This document shows positions 12,641 to 25,363 of a stretch of DNA of 64,000 bases, piece by piece (within the stretch, counting starts at the first letter, position 1; each line of letters begins with the position of its first letter). This DNA is from Limnoperna fortunei (lineage: Eukaryota > Mollusca > Bivalvia > Mytilida > Modiolidae). The stretch is taken from contig OX104117.1 in assembly GCA_944474755.1 (NCBI GenBank), forward strand, positions 40,875,222 to 40,939,221, in the 5' to 3' direction. The notes below the pieces were generated by a model, which did no database searches, was not told where the DNA came from, and worked only from the letters and a program-made list of their open reading frames with translations. The position numbers were made by a program, and so were the translations under genes.

Positions 12641-14290
12641 AAGGCCATGTGAGCTTATGCTATCACTATGCGTTCGTGGTCTGTCGTCCGTAATCAATGT
12701 TTAAAATCTTCTACTCTAAAACCACTAACCCATTTTATAAAAACTTTGCAAGAATAATATATATGGCATGTTGACAACAAAAGATCTCATTTTGAATGGA
12801 TCCCATAAAAAAACATGTCAGCTGTTACTAAAAATTGAGCATAAAGTAAAATCGGACAGGAAAAGTCTTATGGATTCTAGGCTCTTCAGAATCAAAAGTT
12901 CTACAAAAGTCTCCATTAGGTCGAAGTTGTCAGATGACCCCTTTTAGGGGTTATGCCCTTTAAAGTCAAAAATCACGTTTTTTTAATGTGTTTGCCTTTT
13001 AGAATGAAAACTGTTGCAGATCGAGAAAAGATGATGCTGGCTGAAATGTTCACCTCAAGAAGCTATTACACCGTAGTTGTCAGACGACCCCTTTAAGGGT
13101 TTTGCCCCTTTAAAGGTCAAAAAAGTGTTTTTCGTCTGCAGACCGTAAATAATCTCAAAATTTCTCCTTAAACCACTTAACCAATTTGACTTACACTTTT
13201 CAAAAATGATAAATTGCATATTGGCAACAAAAGATCCTTATTTTGAATGGATCTAATAAAAAACATGGCCGCTGTTACTAAAAATAGAACAGATTGTAAA
13301 ATCACTAATGGCTTATAATTCAAAAACTATAACAGATTGGAAAAATCTTATGAATCAGCTCTTCATAATCAAAAGTTCTTCAAAAGTCAGCACTAGGTCG
13401 AAGTTGTCAGATGAACATTTTTATGCCCCTTAAAAGTTAAGATCACGTTTTTAATGTGTTTGCCTTATTGACTGAAAACTATTGCAGAAAGAAAAAAGCT
13501 GTTGCTTGCTTAAATTTTCAGCTTAAAAAGCTCTACAAAATTCTTTTTTGGACCGTAGTCATCTGATGACCCCTATAGGGTTTTTGTACCTTTATTAAAG
13601 TTTTAAAATCACGTTTTTTGCTTTTTGTATAAAAACTATTGCATTACAAACATGCTTGCTTGCATGTTTCGCTCATTAAACTCTACAGAAGTCTCTATTG
13701 AACCATAACCGTCAAATGACCAATTTTAGGGGTTATTCCCCTTTTAAAAAAGGTAAAAAAAAGTTTATGTTTTTATGCCAATCTTAAATTCAAAATGGCA
13801 GACACGGCAGGGCTTAGTTCAACATACGACCCTATGTGAAAAAGCTTTAAAAGGCCTATTCTCTGAAACGTGTTAAAGAATTGAAAAAAACGTTATTTGC
13901 AATATTGCTTGGATTGTTCTCTATAAAGTTTTTTTTATGGCAATCGGAAATTGAAAATGGCCGCCACCGCATGGGACTTTATGAAAAATTAAAACAATTT
14001 TTCTCCTCTGAAACCAGTTAACCAATTGAAACAAAAGTTATTATCAATATTTATCGGATGGTCCTCTACAAATTTATTTATGCCAGTAAGACAGTAAAAA
14101 TGGCCACATCATCGTTCAGACTAAGTTTAACAAAGGACTCAATTTCAAATGCCATCTTTTCTGAAACTTTCTGTATCGGTTGGTTCTCTTAAAAGATTAT
14201 CTTTGCTTATTTCAACAAAAATCTATGATATCTGCAATTGTAGAAATTAATTTAACATAGAAACCTACAGGATACTGTTAAAATAGCTTC
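12641..14290 (+). repeat. Diverged tandem array, unit about 0.5 kb
   Basis: Two to three diverged units share ordered blocks: 'ACCACT(T)AACC', 'ttttgaatggatc..ataaaaaacatg', 'gctgttactaaaaat', 'aatcaaaagttct..aaaagtc', 'aggtcgaagttgtcagatga' and 'ttaatgtgtttgcctt'. The blocks recur near 12720, 13160 and, partly, 13440-13740. A more decayed 'aatggccgcc / accagttaaccaattgaaac' segment follows to 14290. No coding capacity. This style of repeat is common in mollusc intergenic DNA, but the family cannot be named from sequence alone. Confidence 0.65.
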
Positions 14291-14296
14291 CTATCT

Positions 14297-14403
14297 AGGT
14301 TTTCTCCTGGTACTCCGGCTTCCTCCCCCAATAAAAACTGCACGCCATGAAATAGCTGAAAAATTGCTGAAAGTGGCGTTAAACGTCAAACAAACAAACA
14401 ATA
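14297..14403 (+). mobile_element. tRNA-SINE, 3' tail only
   Basis: Contains the conserved tail of the window's main SINE family (family A): 'tactccggcttcctccccca', 'ataaaaactg', 'atagctgaaaaattgctgaa', 'agtggcgttaaac' and a (CAAA)n end. The tRNA-like head is missing. Confidence 0.8.
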
Positions 14404-15354
14404 AACTATCGAACCAGTTGAAACCACACAGCCAGATTCCGTGGATGGTCTCAACAAAGATAATGCTATTTATACCAGAAAATCGAAAATTACATGACTT
14501 GTTTAACATAAGGGAAATTCAATCTTCATTGCCTCAAAAATCTAGTGAGCGATACGGGCTCTTGAGAGCCTCTTGTTAATTTATGTTCTGATACTCTCTG
14601 TTAAACAGTCAGGACAAACGGTTATCTGAAACAAGGGTTACATTGTGCTGGCGTTGTTCAACTCCAAGACGGTTTGTGGCTCAGAGCAAACAAACAAAAA
14701 TGTACACAAGCTTAACTTGTTCTCGTCATCATTTAGCCTACAAAAACACTTGCTTCTTGTAACCTCACTGGTAAATTTATACAGTTAGTGCATACCAGAT
14801 AACAACAATACCCCAGTGTATAAAGGTCAACTAAGTACTTCCAACTTTAAAAATTTAAACAATTTGACCTACGGTAATTATAGATCGGTAATACACATTA
14901 TAAATTTCATTTTTCTGTCTTGATTAAAATGTGTGAACATTTTAAAATTGAAAATTGTTTTTTAACACATTTTAATGCGCTTAGTGTTGTGACAGTTTTT
15001 CCTCTGATGTCGAGCAAATTTATGTACATGACACTAATTGCCTTACGTTATTTTATAATGCCGTTAATTTCATTAACTTATTAAACATGTCAAAATCTGT
15101 TTCAATATCATAAAGAGTCTTCGGTGATATTCGGAGCTTACGACGATGCATATAGCTGAACTGTGTACCCTGGAACTCGGTCGAATCTTGTAAGCGGAAT
15201 ACTGTTTTATTTGAATTTATGGTTATTTTGTTATGGCTGTTTTAATTGAATAGAACATTTATTAAGCTTGTTCCCAGCGTGTTAAAAAGTCTAACACGAA
15301 ACAGAAAAATACGTTTAAAAAAATTCGGAAAATGCGTTTGTTTGAATTCGGTTT
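14404..15354. other. Intergenic, no gene seen
   Basis: No supportable coding region, RNA gene or repeat longer than a few tens of bases was recognised. Confidence 0.4.
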
Positions 15355-15515
15355 AACGCAATTTTCAACAATTTTTAGCTATATTAAGGCGTCTAGTTTT
15401 TATTTGGAAAGCAGCTTGAATACCTGGTTAAAACCATCGACCTTCAACCGGAAAACTGGTAATCGTTGTCATTTAGGGCGGGAGTCGAGCACATCATGTC
15501 TGCAGTATAAAAAAT
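15355..15515 (-). mobile_element. Decayed tRNA-SINE fragment
   Basis: Complement of the family A tail and middle: 'caatttttagctatattaaggcgtctag', then 'ggaaaactggtaatcgttgtcattta' and 'gagtcgagcacatcatgtctgcagt'. Strongly diverged, with no head. The 72-codon ORF across it is an artefact. Confidence 0.6.
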
Positions 15516-15836
15516 GTGTTTTGCATTGGAGAACACGAAGTTCGCAATAAAACACAGACAGCAGACAAGACAACAGTTTTATTTATAAGTCGATAAATAA
15601 ACAAATAAATAACACTAACACTTTTGAGCTTTTAAACCGACATACAGTACATATATAAGCATTAAGGACAAACTATACACACATGCAACATACATTAGCC
15701 AAATGCACATTACAATAAATCACAAAAACGAAACAAAGAAAAACAGAAAGAACCAAAAAAACTGACTGGAACAGTTGCATAAAAAATAATGTGGAATGCC
15801 AGGTTCCCTCATTCTGCACTCTTCACTCAAGTTTTG

Positions 15837-16040
15837 TTGGTTTTAATGATGTTTAACACTTTTTCAGCGATATCATCGCGTCCAGTGTTTATAGGGAATA
15901 GTCAGAGAAAACCCCCAGAAATGCGGTAGGAAAACTGATAATCATTGTAAATTAAGATCAGAGTCGAGTACACCCTTTCCGCAGTGAGACCCGAAACCGC
16001 AACCTCAGTGTTGACAGACTACGTGATCAAAAGTAGATGA
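15837..16040 (-). mobile_element. Decayed tRNA-SINE, minus strand
   Basis: Complement of family A: tail ('gtttaacactttttcagcgata'), middle ('gagtcgagtacaccctttcc', 'gcagtgagacccgaaacc') and part of the tRNA-like head ('tgttgacagactacgtgatc'), ending before the A box. Confidence 0.75.
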
Positions 16041-16689
16041 CTCGAATTGATATTCTCACTCTACAAAAGTGAAAACCGAAATGAAAACAGCCCTGCATAT
16101 GACAATGAGTGAGAAACACAATAGAATTAACCTTAATTATCAACGACGGCTTAAACTGGTTAACAGGAGAACAACATAGAAATACTCAAATTAACAATAC
16201 ATTCCAAATTACAGAAAAACAAATTGATATTGTAAATTAACTGCAGAAAGCGTAATGACAACCGCAAGGCAAACTATCAAATTAATATACAACAACTTAC
16301 ACAAAAAAATTGACAACAGAAAATAAAGCCGACAGTAACAACAAAATAATAAATACAAGTTTGCCCATGGGTTAGACAAGTAATACTTTGGTTTCTGAAT
16401 ACTCCAAAAAGACAAAAGCAATTACACTGATATAAAAAAATAAATAAAACACGGACTTCTTTTGACAAAAAAGGAGGGAAACCAGTCTACGATATCCTTA
16501 ATTTACAATACATACGCTATTTAAGACTAAAAATGGCTCTAAATCTACATTAATTGGGTAGTAGACGTCATTTATGTATTGAAATGGGAAATTAAAATAC
16601 CGTGGTAGATCTCCGACAAAACTAATATTTGTATAGGCGAGTGTATCAACGTTGATAAACTTATTGTTTCAAATGCTTCAAGTTGCGTG

Positions 16690-17030
16690 ATATGAAACAC
16701 CCCGTCGCTGGACGTTTCAGGTCACAATACGAAAAGTATGACCGCAAACTTTAGTGGATAACGTCTTTAAGGAGTGCCATTCTCCTTGCACGATAAAGAC
16801 CCATATTGTAAATTCCGAAAAGAGTAATGCTCTTTGCATCCGATAGAAAAGACTAGATTCTCCATTTCAACTTAATCCTTTATACCTTTCTTTACTGGCA
16901 GTCAAAATTTTGTTTCCGTTCTTCCATCGTTTCTTCTGTGAATTTATTGTTGGTAAACTTGTTCTTCTGAATATAGCCATAGTATTGCTTGCAGGGCGTT
17001 AAACACACATTATATCAATCATTTACATTG
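16690..17030 (-). mobile_element. ATTG-ended SINE-like repeat (family B), minus copy
   Basis: Complement of the family at 10898, sharing 'ggagtgccattctccttgca', 'cgataaagaccc', 'tggcagtcaaaatt' and 'aacttgttcttctgaatata' with 54400-54660. Ends at 'gttaaacacacattatatcaatcattt', a decayed CAAT end. Confidence 0.65.
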
Positions 17031-17707
17031 GCTTTGACGTTAGAATTGAGAAATTGCAGAATATAGGGTTGAAAAATCTGTTTTAATCTAAGAGAACCTT
17101 AATAATTTTGTAACATTACTATTTGTGTTACTTAGTTACGGGTTAGAAATGCCATTAAGAAAACCTGAAATTAAAAAAAAAAACAGCCAGTGAAGTTTCC
17201 ATACGTACTCATTTTAATAGTTTAATTTAAAAAAAAACTTAAAAATTAATGTTTAAATCAAGCTAATGTATACTTTGGATTTTAAGTATAAGAGTAAACA
17301 TGTTTGATGTATAGACAAATCTGATTTTATTGATTATTGGGTGTTTTCGTGAAACCTGATGAATAATTCAATATATTGTGTATAAGGTGTGTTTTTCAAT
17401 TATCATCTGTTCTATTTTTATTAATTTGTCTATTTCCTAAGGTAACATCTACATGACAAATGTAAAACATTTTTACACCTGTATATTATTACCTGGGCTT
17501 TACCTGCTCATTAACCGTGACGAAGTCGTTAAATTAATCGAAGTAGCTTCGGTGTATTACACACATATTGTTGCGAGTTGACAAACGGGTATTCGCATTC
17601 TTTCGAGAAAGGCGTGTCTATTAACGCACACTTTCGATACCGAGGTTGCCGATTGAGAAGACACTGACTTTCTACCCATTCCAGGACATAAGTAAATAAT
17701 TCAGAAA

Positions 17708-20700
17708 ATGAGGTGGAGGAATTTATATTTGCTGATACTCTGGTTTTCCGTAACGGCAGTATTGATAAAGATTATTGGATATCTTTTACCATGGTGGTTT
17801 GTTGCCCGTGCTAGTGGGTCCACCATAGACCGATTTTTTGTCGGACTTACATTTGGTTTGGAATGTGTAGCTGGAATGGGACCAAGGAACTGTACAGAAT
17901 ATGGAATCGGCAAATCTCCGAAGGAAATAGAAGGTTTAGGTAATTATTTCGTATGAAATAACAACATATTACAAAAAGGGAGAGGGGCTGCTGAACAAAA
18001 TATTATAGGGTTGTACAGGAGATTGAAGTTGTTTCATAGGAAATGCAACCGAGTTGAAAATAAATAGAACATTTTACAGAAATGCTTTACATAGATCGTA
18101 GCGATCGAGGTAAACAGTTGATAAATTCTATATTGATTTCCTTGCTGTTTGTGATAATCCACATTTGTACACAGGCTACGCGAATACTATGCTGGAGCTA
18201 ACAAAAGTGTTGGATGGCGGTTGTTGTTAACTTTTTATTTACTCAAGAAAAATAACAATCAAACATAAGATACGATCAATTTAACTTTATACAGCTATAC
18301 AAGCCATTCGAATTTTTTTTATAAACGTTACTATTCAATCATCACCATGGTTACCAATAATGGTACACTGTGGTGATTTTTAGCCAGTTTAATTTATTCT
18401 TCAGTTAAAATTCATGTAAACTTGTTGTCAAGCTTCCACTCGAGTGCGTCTTGATGTTTTGTTATCAGTTACACGATATACTAAATATTTAAAAGACTAA
18501 ACATCACCAAGCTAAGTAAATAAATACAAGATATGGGAAGTTTATTTGGACAAACATTTCTAGAACTCGTTTATTTCATCACAAAAGGGTATCATGACGT
18601 TATTCCCCACCGCTTGATCATTTTATTTATCACAAAGGTAGGAGCAAAAATGTGAAATTCTACTACAATATTACTTTATCGCCAAATTAACGTCCTAATA
18701 TCACTGACACATATCCACGGGGTATTTTTTTAATCTGTTGAAGTATAAAATTTCTGGCATATTTTGTTTTACCTATCGCATTGAAGTATAAAATGTCTAA
18801 CGTTCATCTTAAAAGCTGTACGTAAAGGTATTCAAGAAATTTATAAAGAAGAAAAATATTTAAAACTTTCAAAATTTGTTTTATCTACCTTATCAGACGT
18901 CGACTATTGTAAACTTTTTTTTTAAATTTAAAAAAGCAAAAACAAAAGAGGCCAGGCAGTACATGTATGTGTTAAAATTATTACACGGTCGACCATCAAA
19001 CTTGAAGAGTTTGTGTAGGTGATTAGCAATCCTCATTTACCGCTCCTCAAATTCTTCACAGCTGAACGAGTTTCGAGTTAAAATGGCTAATAATTCCACT
19101 TTTAAAGCAAATCATAAATACTCCTTAAAACTAGTAGCATATATTACTAAATATGAAAACTGCAACCATTCCGTAAAGATCATCTAGCGAGGTCTTCAAA
19201 CGCTCAAATTTTAACAAGGAGAAATCCGAAGCTGACGTATGAACAAAATACAACAATAACATACTTTCCGATGTTCAAAAACTCTCAATTCGATTTAAGG
19301 GTTCTCGAATATAACAACTGTTACATGTATAGACCATATGCATTTGCGGGACTGAGTATACTTTTTCCCATCCTCCCTTGTCAGGGGTCCGTTCTGAGTC
19401 CGCGTTCGCTCTATCATCATGGAGTCGTGATGATGGAGCGAACGCGGACTCAGAACCCCTGACTTGGGAGGATGACTTTTTCCTTTTATCGTTTCACCAA
19501 ACAATGCAGGACATCAGTAATTTTTATTAAACTTGCCTTTCTTTAGACGGCTTCTTCCTCCAATAAAGCTGACTTCATGTTAAAGCTGCAAGCGGCAAAA
19601 CCCAAAAGAAACAAAAACCTTATATATTCATCCTCCCAAGTCGGGCGTTCCGAGTCCGTGTTAGCTCTACAGTGATGATAGAGCGAACGCGGACGTAGAA
19701 CCCCTGACTTGGGAAGATGTATATATACATTTGTACTGCACAACTATTTTTGGAAATTTGTTCGTGTGCAAGCTTTTTGCGTTTGATGGTTGTTATAAAT
19801 TCTCTATGTCTGTGTTAATAGTTTATTTCAATAAAGGAGAATGGTTTAGTATCAATTTAACCTTTCAAACCCCGCCACATAATTATTTGGTGTGCTGTTC
19901 CAAGCCAGGATACCATGCATTGTACTGTGCTTAGTGTCTGTATTGGTAAAGTATAAATTGGCGGAAGGTTAGGACTACATAAACCGCTCGATCCACAACA
20001 CACTATGTATTTATATGTTACTGTCCTTAGCCAGTAAGTTATGCCTAAGTTTTAGTCTTCTTTTTTTTTCCTTTCGTAACGGGTTTTTTCTTTACTTTAT
20101 GCCTCCGATCGCTCTGTTATGTGCCGGTGTATGTGACTTTTAAGTGATAAAATGTTTCTGCACGATTGCGTTATTGGTGGATTACAATTAAGTCGTGTGG
20201 TAAAGGTTTTGGAAAAACATGAACTGCTTCCAACTAAATCACATGATTTTTTATGTAAATGTCCCAATCCAATAGTTTATGTCCTCCTAATTGTTATTTC
20301 TGTTAATTTATTGTTCTGTCTTGATTAGATTGAATTAAATGAAATATTTTTTACACAAGATTTTTTTTAATACTATATGTCATACCTGTAATCGCCTCAA
20401 TCAATTCTTTGTATTTTACCTTGATCTGTCACAAAATTTATAGTGTAGTTTGGTTGCTATACACTAACATTGCATTGATTATTAATTACTTATAAGAATA
20501 ACCTTTATATGTGTCCATATAAAATATTTTAAAACTGAAAACCAAGTACTATCAAAGGCTTCCTCCACGAATAAAACCAATAACCACGAGGCTGAATAGA
20601 TGATTAAAATGGCGTTAAGCCACAATCATATTAACCTGATTTTGTTGTCCATTGTAACCCAGCGCCAAATTGATGAATATTATTTTATTTTTTAGTTGGA

Positions 20701-21770
20701 GCAGCTTCCATGCTCGTTATACAGATTGCCATGCCCGTGGACATCGGGTTCCTCTTCATTGCCTGCATGATAATTATTGGGTCATCAATAAGCAGAATAT
20801 ATAACTATGCACTAATGACAATAACAGTTGTCCTTTTGGCCTTTGCATGTAAGTATCTCACACATAAGTATATGTGTCATTATCATGAATGTTCAATGTT
20901 CATATTTCTTGAAGAACTCAACTGAAGTTATTTGGTGAAATATTTCCCTGCATCCCATGCGTTGTTTTTGACAATTATTAAACTTGAATTGTCTAAGGAA
21001 ACTAGTTTCAGTTGCTCACAGTTTCTATTTTTTATCATTAAATTAATGAAAGGTTTGGAGAGCCACTACCATAAGACTCAATTTTAAACGACTCTGTGTG
21101 CTACATGTATAATACGTCTACATTGCAAGAATTTTGCTTTCGTGAAATATATGCATCCGTTTGCATCGTTGCGTCGATTTTTAAGTTAAAATCAGAATAC
21201 AGGCTAATGTAAAGGCGTCGAATATAAAACACGTTCAACAGAGACATATATTCCTTGGCATTAAAAACTGTCCTCTGTTTCCTCTGGTATTTTGGTTTTT
21301 ATTCGTCTTGACTTGATTTGCTGCTAATAAAATGTTGTTCAATGTTTATTTCAGCCGCCGCTTACTTTGTTGTTTTGGGATTTTTCATTTACCTCCACCT
21401 CAGCGCCATTAAGACAAGTTCCGTCTACGAATATACTGCCAACAACTTCCCATGGTCCATTTTAATTGTTTCGATTGGTGCCATCTTCTTGTTTGCTGCG
21501 TTAGTCTTGATGATCGTTGCAGTCTGTAGATGGCGCGATTATGATGACGTCAGTATCGTTAGCTATGATGAGAGAAAGATTGTCGAGTACCCAGCTGAAA
21601 CCAGATATGTTTACGACAATCCAAAACAATATATAGTAGATCGCCCAATGGTTCACCAACCGAGTACTAGAAATGTCGTGTATGCCGTGGATAAGCCTGT
21701 TCAATACCAGGCGGTTACTTATCCTTCCGACACAATTTACAGGCCATATACGGCTTCAAAGAGATACTAA
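17708..21770 (+). CDS. Claudin/PMP22-like four-TM membrane protein (3 exons, 266 aa)
   Basis: Exons 17708-17939, 20696-20848 and 21355-21770 join in phase (801 nt, ATG to TAA) with AG acceptors and GTAATT and GTAAGT donors. A donor 6 nt earlier in exon 1 would also keep frame. TM1 is about residues 7-26. The first extracellular loop has WW (29-30) and GLEC-x8-C (C53, C62), matching claudin-family C-x8-C spacing but lacking the second W of the W-GLW-C-C signature. TM2 and TM3 (about 80-138) and TM4 (about 155-180) follow, then a Tyr/Asp-rich cytoplasmic tail ending in SKRY, not an obvious PDZ ligand. The topology and loop fit the claudin/PMP22/EMP superfamily. A role in septate-type junctions or membrane organisation is inference. 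It could instead be another four-TM family such as TMEM or MARVEL-like. Confidence 0.78.
19367..19475. mobile_element. Hairpin element (copy 1 of a twin)
   Basis: Near-perfect inverted repeat around a short centre. The left arm reads CATCCTCCCTTGTCAGGGG..GAGTCCGCGTTCGCTC, and its complement occupies 19429-19475. It lies in intron 1 of the claudin-like gene, about 150 bp from a related hairpin. Likely a MITE. Confidence 0.75.
19621..19729. mobile_element. Hairpin element (copy 2 of a twin)
   Basis: Same arm sequence as 19367-19475 with more mismatches (CATCCTCCCAAGTCGGGCG..GAGCGAACGCGGACGTAG), flanked by TATATA on both sides. The two copies are in the same intron and share length and centre. 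Confidence 0.75.
20555..20622 (+). mobile_element. Very decayed tRNA-SINE tail
   Basis: 'ggcttcctccacgaataaaa' followed by 'aaaatggcgttaagccacaa' matches the order of the family A tail, with the middle badly eroded. It sits 75 bp before the acceptor of exon 2 of the claudin-like gene. Confidence 0.4.
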
Positions 21771-21822
21771 AGCCAAATATCGGTGCTTGTTAATGGGTTT
21801 TATTTAAATCCAATTTTTATAC

Positions 21823-22050
21823 AATACTCATAACGTCGTAAATACATGTATACGTGCATTTTGTTATGTTGTAACATAGTTATATAGCAAATATAAGATT
21901 TTTTACCGCGGAGTGATTTACAGATCAGACTTAGTACATACTCATAAGGTCGTAAATACATGTATACGTGCATTTTGTTATGTTGTAACATAGTTATATA
22001 GAATATATACTATTTTTACCGCGGAGTGATTTACAGATCAGATTAAGTAC
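21823..22050 (+). repeat. Two-copy tandem duplication of about 116 bp in the 3' UTR
   Basis: Positions 21826-21930 ('actcataacgtcgtaaatac'..'ttaccgcggagtgatttaca'..'agatcag') recur almost unchanged at 21941-22042. The block lies in the presumed 3' UTR of the claudin-like gene and contains a palindromic 'tatgttgtaacata'. High identity implies a recent duplication. Confidence 0.9.
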
Positions 22051-22252
22051 CAAGTACTGAAAAAAAACACAGAAATCCACTGTGGTATCTTAGATCTCGC
22101 AATAATACTACAAGCAAATATATGTTAACCTACTAGTCTGTATATATTGCATAATATATTTGAAAATACACATGTAATTCAGTATTGTTTACTGTGTAAT
22201 CCATGACATTTTATATAAGATTCATTGTACTATTAGTTAATAATAGTTTCTT

Positions 22253-22258
22253 AATAAA
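22253..22258 (+). terminator. Poly(A) signal AATAAA of the claudin-like gene
   Basis: Canonical AATAAA about 480 nt after the stop codon, on the gene's strand. It is the first canonical hexamer after the duplicated 3' UTR block. Confidence 0.5.
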
Positions 22259-22279
22259 AGATTTGTACATTACATAGTT

Positions 22280-23429
22280 ACACAGATTTTTTGACCATGC
22301 AGATGTCTGCAAATTGAATAAGCCTGTTGTTTCCAGTTACATTATTTCCAGAATTATTTTAGGAGCCATTGAAATGGTCCTTTATGTTGTTGTCTAATTC
22401 GCTGCACTAACAATTTGCTGTATAGACCGACAAAACCGTTTCCCACGCAGCAGTTCATGTCATGGGTGGGTGTAGTAAATATGTCTCGTGTTGTGTATTG
22501 TGGAATACATCTCTTCACATTGGCAAAAATCCATTGCAATGACGAACCAGTTGAGCAGAATTTACCGACAGGATAGGCGTCATTGCATTGTTTAGGACGG
22601 ACTGGTAGTCTTTTTGTTCTTTTTATAAGCTAAAGCCTGATAGTTGGGAGCCTGCTTTGTATGCAAGTTTCTACAATAATGTAGAAAAAACATAAAAATG
22701 AAGAAAAGCGTAAATGGTCCCTATACAAACGTATAGTTGATATCTGACACACTTGGTCATCCAAGTAGTTTTTATAATGGCGTTTTATGACTTGGCTTAG
22801 GTAGGCAGAGGATCGATTATTGATTTTAAATTCTATCGAGCAGTATTTCGGCTATATTTAGAACAAGAACAAGTGAAACAAAAATCAAGTATTGTGAAAT
22901 TGATGGATCAACAATTTTGACTGCCAGTGCAAAAATTGTCATTGTGTATTTTTCAGTACAGAATGTTGTGCATAACAAATTGTTCATAAAACAAACAAAT
23001 TTCGATACTTTGATTTAAATTAGAATTCTAATATTTGCTTCAAAATCGCTTAAAAGGTTAATTAGACCGATTTAATTGTAATCTTATTAAGTTAAAGATT
23101 GGTTTCCTTTTTTCCAAAGATTATGTTGTTACTTTGGCAGGATATTTATTATCAATAGACTAGCTAAAATATTAACACTAATGACGCAACTCTATTATCT
23201 GGGGCATATGCAAACATATGGAACAGAATTTAATTAAGCTTCTATTGTTATTTATCGTAACAGAAAAATCTGAACATGTCAGACTAACTATAAAACGTAG
23301 GACGGCTCTTATTTTCCAAAACAAAAATTAATAGTGAGTAAAGGAATTTGATTGGTTGATTTACATGAAAATCCAAGTTGGAACTTGAAATTAATCTATT
23401 TCGTAGGAGCAATTCATTTCATTTGTAGG
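22280..23429. other. Intergenic, no gene seen
   Basis: No gene is supportable. A 61-codon minus-strand frame at 22354-22539 has no homologous motif and no splice context that decides its status. Confidence 0.4.
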
Positions 23430-23645
23430 CGTCCAAAACAATAGAAGATTACTTAATTTTGTACACGCCACATGTAATATAGTTGCGTCACTGATGTTAA
23501 TCTTTTAACAAAGGACTATTGATAATCTGCTAAAGTAGAAGAATCCTTTGAAAAGTCAAAAATTGTCTTTTTTCCAAAGTTAATAAGATAAAGCTTTGAT
23601 TCTTATAAAAATGCCTTAACATGTTAACTTTATTAGCGTTTTGTC
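23430..23645 (+). repeat. Dispersed repeat, pair with 8444-8660
   Basis: Second copy of the repeat described at 8444. Shares 'ttttg(c/t)aca(t/c)gccaca(g/t)gtaat', 'gttaatc(c/t)tttaacaaa', 'tattgataat' and 'aaaaatgc(t)t' blocks in the same order. The copies are about 15 kb apart in the same orientation. Confidence 0.6.
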
Positions 23646-24079
23646 ACACACTGTCAAAAACCTGTTGTGCTTAGGAGGAACAGCCTTTTGACAATCTCCA
23701 AACACGTTGCTATAGTATTAACTATGGTCCAAGCGATTCAGCTTTAGGGAAGGTGGAGTCAAAAAAATCAGTAGGATTTCTTGTCATAAGCATATTTTTG
23801 TTAAAGTGACATTTATTTCCCGATTATGAACATGTTTAAGATATTACAATTTATCTTCTTTCTCGCAGCTCTCATATACGTGAATTTGCATACATAAAGG
23901 TGACTAAATTTCTTTAAATTAAGGTCATATCGCCGACTGAAATACATCGATTTCTTAAGATAATATTTCTGATCATTTACATTTAAATATAGAATATATA
24001 TTCTCGATATGTTTACAAATAGATGTAAAAAGTTGGTATAAACATTGTTATTAACCGATCTCGTTTGCTCTGAACCATT

Positions 24080-24255
24080 ATTAGAAAGATGTCAAAAATT
24101 ATAATTGCGGATTTGAACTGAATATATTTCATGCAAGATATATTTCAATATGTTATGAATCAGTTTCTTTTGCTTAAATCAATGTTAGAAAGAGGTCAAT
24201 ATCTGAATTGCGAATTTAAACGTTTGAATATATTTCATGCAAGATAAATTTCAAT
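24080..24255 (+). repeat. Two-unit diverged tandem repeat, about 100 bp
   Basis: 'ttagaaaga(t/g)gtca..aattg(c)(g)gaattt..gaatatatttcatgcaagata(t/a)atttcaat' occurs at 24081-24150 and again at 24184-24255. Intergenic, with no coding meaning. Confidence 0.65.
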
Positions 24256-24831
24256 CAGTAGAAAATACACAAATCTACTCATTAAAAAGTTTCACCCTAC
24301 TGTACTCTAAAGAAGCTACATTATGTGCCTCGAATTTTAATCATTTTGTAAACGGGAAAACTTACGTATTTAAACATAATCTTGTTTTTGACTCAATCGC
24401 TAAGTGTTTTAACCTTGAAGTCTTAATTTCAAACTCGGGTCAGGTTCACCTTAATTCGGTTGTTTTGTGACGAAGAATTCCAACAAGTCACTAGTAAGGG
24501 ACCGATATTTATTGGGGGATTAGGACCGGTGCAAAATGCAATATGACACATACACTATTTTCAGCACTTATAGGAAAACAAGTATTTTTCTAACAATATC
24601 AACAATGAAAAGAAAAGAAATATTTTTCTGACGTTTCAATTCAAAACCAATATGATACTGTAAGTGAACAACTTGTTTACCAAACATATATACTGAATTG
24701 TAACGATATAATTATTAACTAGATAGGACATCCACTTTTAACAACACATGATAATTTAAATTGCCCCGATCCACCACCCCCTCCCCCAATTGATATTGAC
24801 CGGTCATTTAGCTTCATGCGGTGTTGTAACA

Positions 24832-25078
24832 TGTTGTTTGATGGTGTTTAACGCCACTTTCAGCAATTTTTTCAGCTATATCATGGCGTCCAGTTTTTTG
24901 GGGGGAGGAAGCCGGAGAAAACCCCCGACCTGCGATAGGAAAACGGTCAATCTTTCTCAATTAAGATTGGAGTCGAGTACACCCTATCTGCAGTGAGAAT
25001 CCAACCCGCAATCTCAGTGTTGACAGACCACGCGTGATCAATAGTAGACGAGCTACCTTAACCATTCGGCCACCTAGA
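24832..25078 (-). mobile_element. tRNA-SINE, full length, minus strand
   Basis: Family A read in complement: head CTAGGTGGCCGAATGG (A box), then TTGATCACGCGTGGTCTGTC, a B-box GGTT-type segment, the middle and the 'agctgaaaaaattgctgaaa' tail ending in 'catcaaaca'. Its upstream 25 bp ('ctgtgaaccatatacgattc') is also found upstream of the copy at 27144, so the true 5' end may be longer than the tRNA-like part, or the two share ancestry by duplication. Confidence 0.85.
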
Positions 25079-25363
25079 ATCGTATATGGTTCACAGAAAA
25101 AGCGATTTCGCATGTAAAGAAGACGATTAATGAAACAGCATCAGATCACAATGTCAGCAATTTGTGGCATTTTGGTAGTACTACGTAAAAATCGGACAGA
25201 TTTCACTGCTGCTGTCTGCACCACAAGATTCGTCATCTTTTATGTAAGCTTCGCCAAAACAGTGTATTCACGACTCATTTCATTCGAAGAAAATATGATG
25301 AGTTAGAAAAGGTTTGCTTCGAAATGTAATTCTGTAAAAGCAAACCGAATTAAGATCATATTT

